Positions 14,233-17,869 of a stretch of DNA of 17,869 nucleotides are shown here, one piece after another. A program made the translations under genes and the position numbers. A model generated the notes under the pieces. The model was not told where the DNA came from. It saw only the letters and a list, made by a program, of their open reading frames with translations, and did no database searches. Origin of the DNA: Bacillota bacterium (GTDB lineage Bacteria > Bacillota > Sulfobacillia > JAJZYS01 > JAJYTV01). Position 1 is the stretch's first letter; each line of letters begins with the position of its first letter. The stretch covers positions 1-17,869 of the forward strand of contig JAKAPV010000025.1 in the NCBI GenBank assembly GCA_021806845.1. The letters are read 5' to 3'.

Positions 14233-14275
14233 CTGACAAACGCCGTTAACCCTTTCGTAATATTCGGCCGTTATT
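14233..14275 (+). promoter_or_regulatory. pstS promoter region with PHO-box-like repeats
   Basis: An AT-richer stretch holds spaced related elements: CTGACAA (14233), CGTTAAC (14244, exactly 11 bases on), CGTAATA (14256) and CGTTATT (14269). PhoB/PhoP boxes are 11-base-phased direct repeats of this kind, and TAATAT at 14258-14263 could be a -10. Phosphate-starvation control of the downstream pst genes is therefore likely. The box match is degenerate. Confidence 0.45.
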
Positions 14276-14306
14276 CTTTGGCCGCAATCGAAAGGGAGGG
14301 TTACGT

Positions 14307-15383
14307 TTGCAGCTTTCCATCCGCCGCGCTGCAGTCGGGATCGCGCTCGTGTCGACCCTCGGATTTGCGCTTGCCGGGTGCGGTTCGACGCCGTCCACCT
14401 CGTCCACGAGCAATGGCCCCATCGCTCTGCAGGAGACCGGTTCCACGCTGCTGTACCCGCTCTTCAACATCTGGGTCCCCGTCTACACGAAGTCGCACAA
14501 GAACGTGACCATCACCACCCAGGGCAGCGGCTCGGGCACGGGCATCACGGACGCGGGCAACGGAACCGTCCAGATCGGCGCCTCTGACGCGTACCTCGCG
14601 CCGGGCTCGCCGGCCGGCCTGCTGAACATCCCGCTCGCCATCTCCGCGCAGCAGATCATGTACAACGTGACGGGCCTCAACAGCCAGCACCTCAATCTCT
14701 CGGGCAAGGTGCTCGCAGAGATGTACACCGGCAAGATCACGAACTGGAACGACCCCCAGATCGCCGCGCTGAACCCCGGCGTCCAGCTGCCGAACCTCAA
14801 GGTGGTCCCGATCCACCGCGCTGACGGCTCGGGCGACACCTTCCTCTTCAGCCAGTACCTCTCGTTCTCGAGCCCGGCCATCTGGGGCGCCTCGAACTTC
14901 GCGACCAGCGTCAGCTGGCCGTCCGTTCAGGGCTCGCTGAGCGCCACCGGCAACGGCGGCATGGTCGACACCCTCGCGCAGATCCCGGGCGGCGTCGCCT
15001 ACATCGGCATCTCGTATCTGAACAAGGCTACGCAGAAGGGCCTCGGCTACGCGGCCATCCAGAACAAGGCGGGCAACTTCGTCCTGCCGACCCAGGCGAA
15101 CATCCTCGCCGAGGCGCAGGGGAAGGTGTCCCAGACCCCGAAGAACGAGGCTATCTCCCTGATCTACGGCGACGGTGCCAACGCGTACCCGATCATCAAC
15201 TACGAGTACGCGATCGTCAGCGACAAGCAGTCCTCGACCCAGATCGCGGCCGCGATCCGGACCTTCCTCGACTGGGCGGTCACCAGCGGCAACGCGCAGA
15301 ACTACCTGCAGCAGGTGCACTTCCTGCCGCTCCCGTCGGCGGTCGCGAAGCTCAGCCAGGACCAGATCGCGGAGATCAAGTAG
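14307..15383 (+). CDS. pstS: Phosphate ABC transporter substrate-binding lipoprotein PstS
   Basis: A 358-residue extracytoplasmic phosphate-binding protein. The signal peptide (IRRAAVGIALVSTLGFA) ends in lipobox LAGC, so Cys25 would be lipidated and the mature protein anchored outside the membrane. A Ser/Thr-rich linker precedes the domain, which begins IALQETGSTLLYPLF. Phosphate-site signatures are TTQGSGSGTGI, IGASDAYL, then IHRADGSGDTFLFSQYLS and GGVAYIGISYL. The start is TTG at 14307: AAAGGGAGGG (14291-14300) lies 6 bases upstream and the signal peptide follows at once. It is the first gene of pstSCA, 22 bases before pstC, behind a PHO-box-like region. Gram-positive bacteria use lipoprotein PstS, which agrees with the other hints of Bacillota-type biology. 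Confidence 0.96.
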   Translation: MQLSIRRAAVGIALVSTLGFALAGCGSTPSTSSTSNGPIALQETGSTLLYPLFNIWVPVYTKSHKNVTITTQGSGSGTGITDAGNGTVQIGASDAYLAPGSPAGLLNIPLAISAQQIMYNVTGLNSQHLNLSGKVLAEMYTGKITNWNDPQIAALNPGVQLPNLKVVPIHRADGSGDTFLFSQYLSFSSPAIWGASNFATSVSWPSVQGSLSATGNGGMVDTLAQIPGGVAYIGISYLNKATQKGLGYAAIQNKAGNFVLPTQANILAEAQGKVSQTPKNEAISLIYGDGANAYPIINYEYAIVSDKQSSTQIAAAIRTFLDWAVTSGNAQNYLQQVHFLPLPSAVAKLSQDQIAEIK

Positions 15384-15405
15384 CACCCGGAACTTCACCT
15401 GAGGG

Positions 15406-16497
15406 GTGATCGCGACGTCCGGCAGAGAGCATCATCTTGCCGAACGCGTGCGCAAGGGAGCCGCCGGCGACCATGCCGGCGGCGCCCTTGGCGCGTTGCG
15501 GGGGTCGGGGCGCCTGCGATTGGGAGACATGCTCCTGAAGGTCATCACGGGGGCGATCGCCGCAGGCGCGATCGGCGCCATGCTCCTGATCCTCGTCTTC
15601 CTCCTGCGGGACTCCTGGCCGTCCATCATGTACAACGGCTGGCACTTCGTCACGACCATCACCTGGAATATCGGCAACCTGTACAGCGGGGGAGTGACGC
15701 ACCGCAACGGCGCGACCGCGGCCCTCGGCGCCGCCTTCGGCATCCTGCCGTTCATCGAGGGGACCGTGCTCTCCTCGCTGATCGCGGTCGTGCTGGCGAT
15801 TCCTCTCGCGGTGGCGCTCGCGCTGCTTCTGGTGGAATACCTGCCGACGCGGATCGGAGAAACCCTTTCGTTCATCGTGGAGATGCTCGCGGGCATCCCT
15901 TCCGTCGTGCTCGGCCTGTGGGGCCTCGCGGTGCTGATCCCGTGGATCGGCCACAGCTTCGGACCATTCCTCCTGCGCTGGCTCGGCTGGATCCCCTTCT
16001 TCAGGGGCCCGGTCGGCTCCGGGCAGGGACTGCTCGCATCGGGCCTGATCCTCGCGGTGATGATCATCCCGATCATCGCGGCCTCGACGCGCGATGTGCT
16101 GCGCCAGACGCCGCGCGAAACGAAGGACGGGGCGCTGGCGCTCGGGCTCACGAAGTGGGAAGTGATCCGCGCCGTCTCGCTGCCCTGGGCCTCGAGCGGC
16201 ATCTTCGGCGCCGTCGTCCTCGGACTCGGGCGCGCGCTCGGAGAGACGATGGCGGTCCTGATGGTCTCGGGCAGCGCGGCCAACTACCTGCCGCAGAACA
16301 TCTACAGCCCGATCGGCACGATGGCCGCGACGATCGTCTCCCAGCTCGACTCGGCGATGACCGACCCGACCGGCATGGCGGTCCACGCCCTCGCGGAAGT
16401 GGCGCTCGTCCTCTTCATCATCTCCGTGATCGTGAACGTGCCGGCGCGCCTGCTGCTGTCCGCCGCGGCGCGCAGGGGAGGTCCTGAGACACAATGA
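15406..16497 (+). CDS. pstC: Phosphate ABC transporter permease PstC
   Basis: A membrane permease subunit, 363 residues from the first possible start. The first helix (VITGAIAAGAIGAMLLILVFLLRDSW) begins near residue 45. The BPD permease core follows (EGTVLSSLIAVVLAIPLAVALALLLVEYLP), with EMLAGIPSVVLGLWGLAV and the ABC-coupling EAA-type loop ETKDGALALGLTKWEVIRAVSLPWA, then GLGRALGETMAVLMVSG, a PstC signature. The start is uncertain. GTG at 15406 overlaps its own GAGGGG and the first 40 residues are not conserved-looking; starts nearer 15445 or 15530 are possible. The stop overlaps the pstA start (ATGA), indicating translational coupling. It works with PstA and an ATPase PstB that is not encoded here. 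Confidence 0.92.
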   Translation: MIATSGREHHLAERVRKGAAGDHAGGALGALRGSGRLRLGDMLLKVITGAIAAGAIGAMLLILVFLLRDSWPSIMYNGWHFVTTITWNIGNLYSGGVTHRNGATAALGAAFGILPFIEGTVLSSLIAVVLAIPLAVALALLLVEYLPTRIGETLSFIVEMLAGIPSVVLGLWGLAVLIPWIGHSFGPFLLRWLGWIPFFRGPVGSGQGLLASGLILAVMIIPIIAASTRDVLRQTPRETKDGALALGLTKWEVIRAVSLPWASSGIFGAVVLGLGRALGETMAVLMVSGSAANYLPQNIYSPIGTMAATIVSQLDSAMTDPTGMAVHALAEVALVLFIISVIVNVPARLLLSAAARRGGPETQ

Positions 16498-17330
16498 CGT
16501 GGCGCTATATCAAGGACCGCCTGATGCTCGTCATCGCCTCCGTGCTCGGCCTCCTACTGCTCATCCCGATCGTCGGCATGGTCTGGCTCGTCCTCTCGAA
16601 GGCCATGCCCGCCCTCAACCTCCAGATGCTGACGCAGGTGACGCAAGGCACCGGCGGCGGTCTCGCGAACGCGATCGTCGGCACCTTCTACGTCGTCGGC
16701 CTCGGCCTGCTGATCGCGGCCCCGCTCGGGATCGCCGCCGGCGTCTTCCTCGGCGAGATCGCGCCCTCGAGCCGCTTCTCGGCTGTCGTCCGCTTCACGA
16801 CGGACGTGCTGGCGGGAGTGCCGTCGATCGTGATCGGCTACTTCGGCTACGTGACGATGGTGCTCGGCCTCGGCTGGGGCTTCTCGACGCTCGCGGGAGC
16901 CATCGCGCTGGCGCTCATAGGCATCCCGTACGTCGTGCGCTCAACGGAGATCGCGCTCTCGAAGGTGCCGCGCGGCATGCGGGAGGCGTCGATGGCGCTC
17001 GGGGCGCCGCTGACGACGACCGTCTGGCGCGTCTCCCTGCGCTCCGCGGCGCCCGGCGTGCTCACCGGCGTGCTGCTCGCCCTGTCGCTCGCGCTTGGAG
17101 AGACCGCCCCGCTCCTCTACACCGCCGGCTGGTCGAGCTACATGCCGAAGCTCGCGCTGATCCACTCGCCGATCGGCTACCTCACATATGCCGTCTGGAC
17201 ATTCATCAATGAACCGTTCGCCTCCGCGAACAACCTCGCGTACGCTGCCGGCTTCCTGCTGCTCGTCTTCATCGCCCTCGTAAACATCATCGCGCGGCGG
17301 ATCATCAAGCGGACGACCGCCCACGGCTAG
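16494..17330 (+). CDS. pstA: Phosphate ABC transporter permease PstA
   Basis: A 278-residue permease with about six membrane helices, the second half of the phosphate channel. The first helix is LMLVIASVLGLLLLIPIVG. The core contains NAIVGTFYVVGLGLLIAAPLGIAAGVFLGE, TDVLAGVPSIVIGYFGY, and the coupling loop KVPRGMREASMALGAPLTTTVWRVSL followed by LALSLALGETAPLLYTAG, all characteristic of PstA. Its ATG overlaps the pstC stop by one base step (ATGA). A strong hairpin begins 12 bases after the TAG at 17328-17330, so the operon ends here without pstB or phoU. Confidence 0.95.
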   Translation: MTWRYIKDRLMLVIASVLGLLLLIPIVGMVWLVLSKAMPALNLQMLTQVTQGTGGGLANAIVGTFYVVGLGLLIAAPLGIAAGVFLGEIAPSSRFSAVVRFTTDVLAGVPSIVIGYFGYVTMVLGLGWGFSTLAGAIALALIGIPYVVRSTEIALSKVPRGMREASMALGAPLTTTVWRVSLRSAAPGVLTGVLLALSLALGETAPLLYTAGWSSYMPKLALIHSPIGYLTYAVWTFINEPFASANNLAYAAGFLLLVFIALVNIIARRIIKRTTAHG

Positions 17331-17341
17331 GGGCGCGCCGC

Positions 17342-17373
17342 AGGGCCCGGGCTGCTCTGGCAGCCTGGGCCCT
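17342..17373. terminator. Strong hairpin between pstA and a convergent gene, probable bidirectional terminator
   Basis: A 14-bp stem with a single G-T wobble (AGGGCCCGGGCTGC at 17342-17355, GCAGCCTGGGCCCT at 17360-17373) encloses a TCTG tetraloop. It sits 12 bases after pstA and 4 bases from the stop of the convergent - strand frame, exactly between two converging genes. There is no T tract on either side, so it may need Rho or act by stability alone. Confidence 0.75.
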
Positions 17374-17376
17374 CCG

Positions 17377-17719
17377 TCACATTACATCCGTAGGCGACGG
17401 CATAGCCATACCGAGCTTCGTAGTACCGCCGGTTGTCACGCCGGAAATCTTGTCAAAGAGATCGATTATGGATCGACGGGCCGGCACGTACGGAGCGGTC
17501 TCAGGCAGGCTCGGGTGAGCGCCGCACACCAGAACGCCTGTCCCAAGTGCCAAACGAGTGGGTTCTTTCTCGTCTACATTAGTGGAAACGTCGAGATGGT
17601 TTGCCGCAGTGCGGGAGGGTCAAGGTAAGATTGTACGGATTTTCAGGATAAGCATAGCGGGATACATGGGCATGTTTGTCAATAACTGAGCCAATCAGCA
17701 CATATGATGATGATCTCAT
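17377..17719 (-). pseudogene. Unidentified small gene broken by a single-base frameshift
   Basis: From the ATG at 17719 (one base after the upstream gene's TAA), a frame encodes 46 residues beginning MRSSSYVLIGSVIDKHAHVS and continuing RYAYPENPYNLTLTLPHCGK before TAA at 17579. A second frame, offset by one base, is open from 17619 to TGA at 17377 and reads as ordinary protein: HLDVSTNVDEKEPTRLALGT, then GVLVCGAHPSLPETAPYVP and RRSIIDLFDKISG. It has no start of its own near its beginning. The span is 343 bases, one more than a multiple of three, as expected for a single indel near 17590-17605. Joined, the protein would be about 112 residues. I do not recognise it. A sequencing error is an alternative to real decay. 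Confidence 0.45.
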
Positions 17720-17720
17720 G

Positions 17721-17869
17721 TTACTCGTTTAGGTCGGCCATGAACTCATTTCGAACTGTCGCATTCCGAAGTATAGAAAAGTGGTTCTCTTGTTTGCGTA
17801 TTAGGCGAGAGCGAAAAACGATCTCTTCCGGAGGGACACCTGGCCAATAGTGGCAAGTGCAGCGGTCCT
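17721..17869 (-). CDS. C-terminal end of an unidentified protein (5' part outside window)
   Basis: The - strand frame entering from the right edge is open for 48 codons and ends with TAA at 17721-17723. It reads CHYWPGVPPEEIVFRSRLIR, then KQENHFSILRNATVRNEFMADLNE, which looks like real protein in an area of lower GC. The following frame starts its ATG one base after this stop, as in an operon. I do not recognise the family and the fragment is short, so only its existence, not its function, is supported. Confidence 0.4.
   Translation of the reverse strand, partial: DRCTCHYWPGVPPEEIVFRSRLIRKQENHFSILRNATVRNEFMADLNE

Noticed and set aside
14265..14284. CGGCC/GGCCG hairpin as terminator of the MFS gene
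   Set aside because: Only 5 bp with a 10-base loop and no T tract, and it lies downstream of the likely pstS promoter elements.

Overview
The window looks like chromosome from a high-GC bacterium with strong GGAGG-type ribosome binding sites and frequent GTG/TTG starts. I infer a high-GC Bacillota relative (Alicyclobacillus/Kyrpidia-like or similar), but nothing here fixes the taxon. The most informative trait is that the organism appears to use selenocysteine. A selD gene reads correctly only if an in-frame TGA at 9821-9823 is decoded as Sec, and a stem-loop follows at the right distance.

Layout, left to right. (1) + strand, 1-3398: the 3' half of hemL, a terminator hairpin, a CsoR-type copper operator, then copZ and copA, forming a copper-efflux operon. 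(2) 3399-3600 holds no gene. (3) - strand, 4446-3601: an ArsR-family repressor with an in-frame TGA near its C-terminus (nonsense mutation or a second Sec codon), a small membrane SHOCT protein and a methionine-rich protein. They form one tight operon behind an AT-rich palindromic promoter. (4) - strand, 5251-4613: a double-HTH regulator carrying a Met/Cys/His metal-binding insert, with its own sigma-70-like promoter. (5) - strand, 9874-5315: a five-gene operon of selD, a cysteine desulfurase, an anchored rusticyanin/sulfocyanin-like blue copper protein, a DsrE-family protein and an SQR-like flavoprotein. (6) + strand, 9998-10912: a divergent LysR regulator, with an inverted repeat between it and selD. 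(7) 10913-11224: no gene, but twin hairpins and possible mobile-element debris. (8) - strand, 12121-11225: an MBL-fold hydrolase. (9) + strand, 12261-14228: a glycerophosphodiester phosphodiesterase and an MFS transporter. (10) + strand, 14307-17330: pstS, pstC and pstA, ending at a strong hairpin with no pstB. (11) 17377-17869: a low-GC segment on the - strand with a frameshifted gene and the 3' end of another unidentified gene.

How the parts may work together. copZ/copA handle Cu(I) export. The arsR/SHOCT/Met-rich set and the metal-binding regulator look like further metal- or redox-responsive modules. The 9874-5315 operon combines selenophosphate synthesis, S/Se mobilisation from cysteine or selenocysteine, a sulfur-transfer protein, a sulfide:quinone-type flavoprotein and a copper electron carrier. 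My inference is a sulfur/selenium redox module controlled by the divergent LysR protein. The Sec-type SelD and the TGA-interrupted ArsR are the two most unusual objects, because routine annotation would truncate both.
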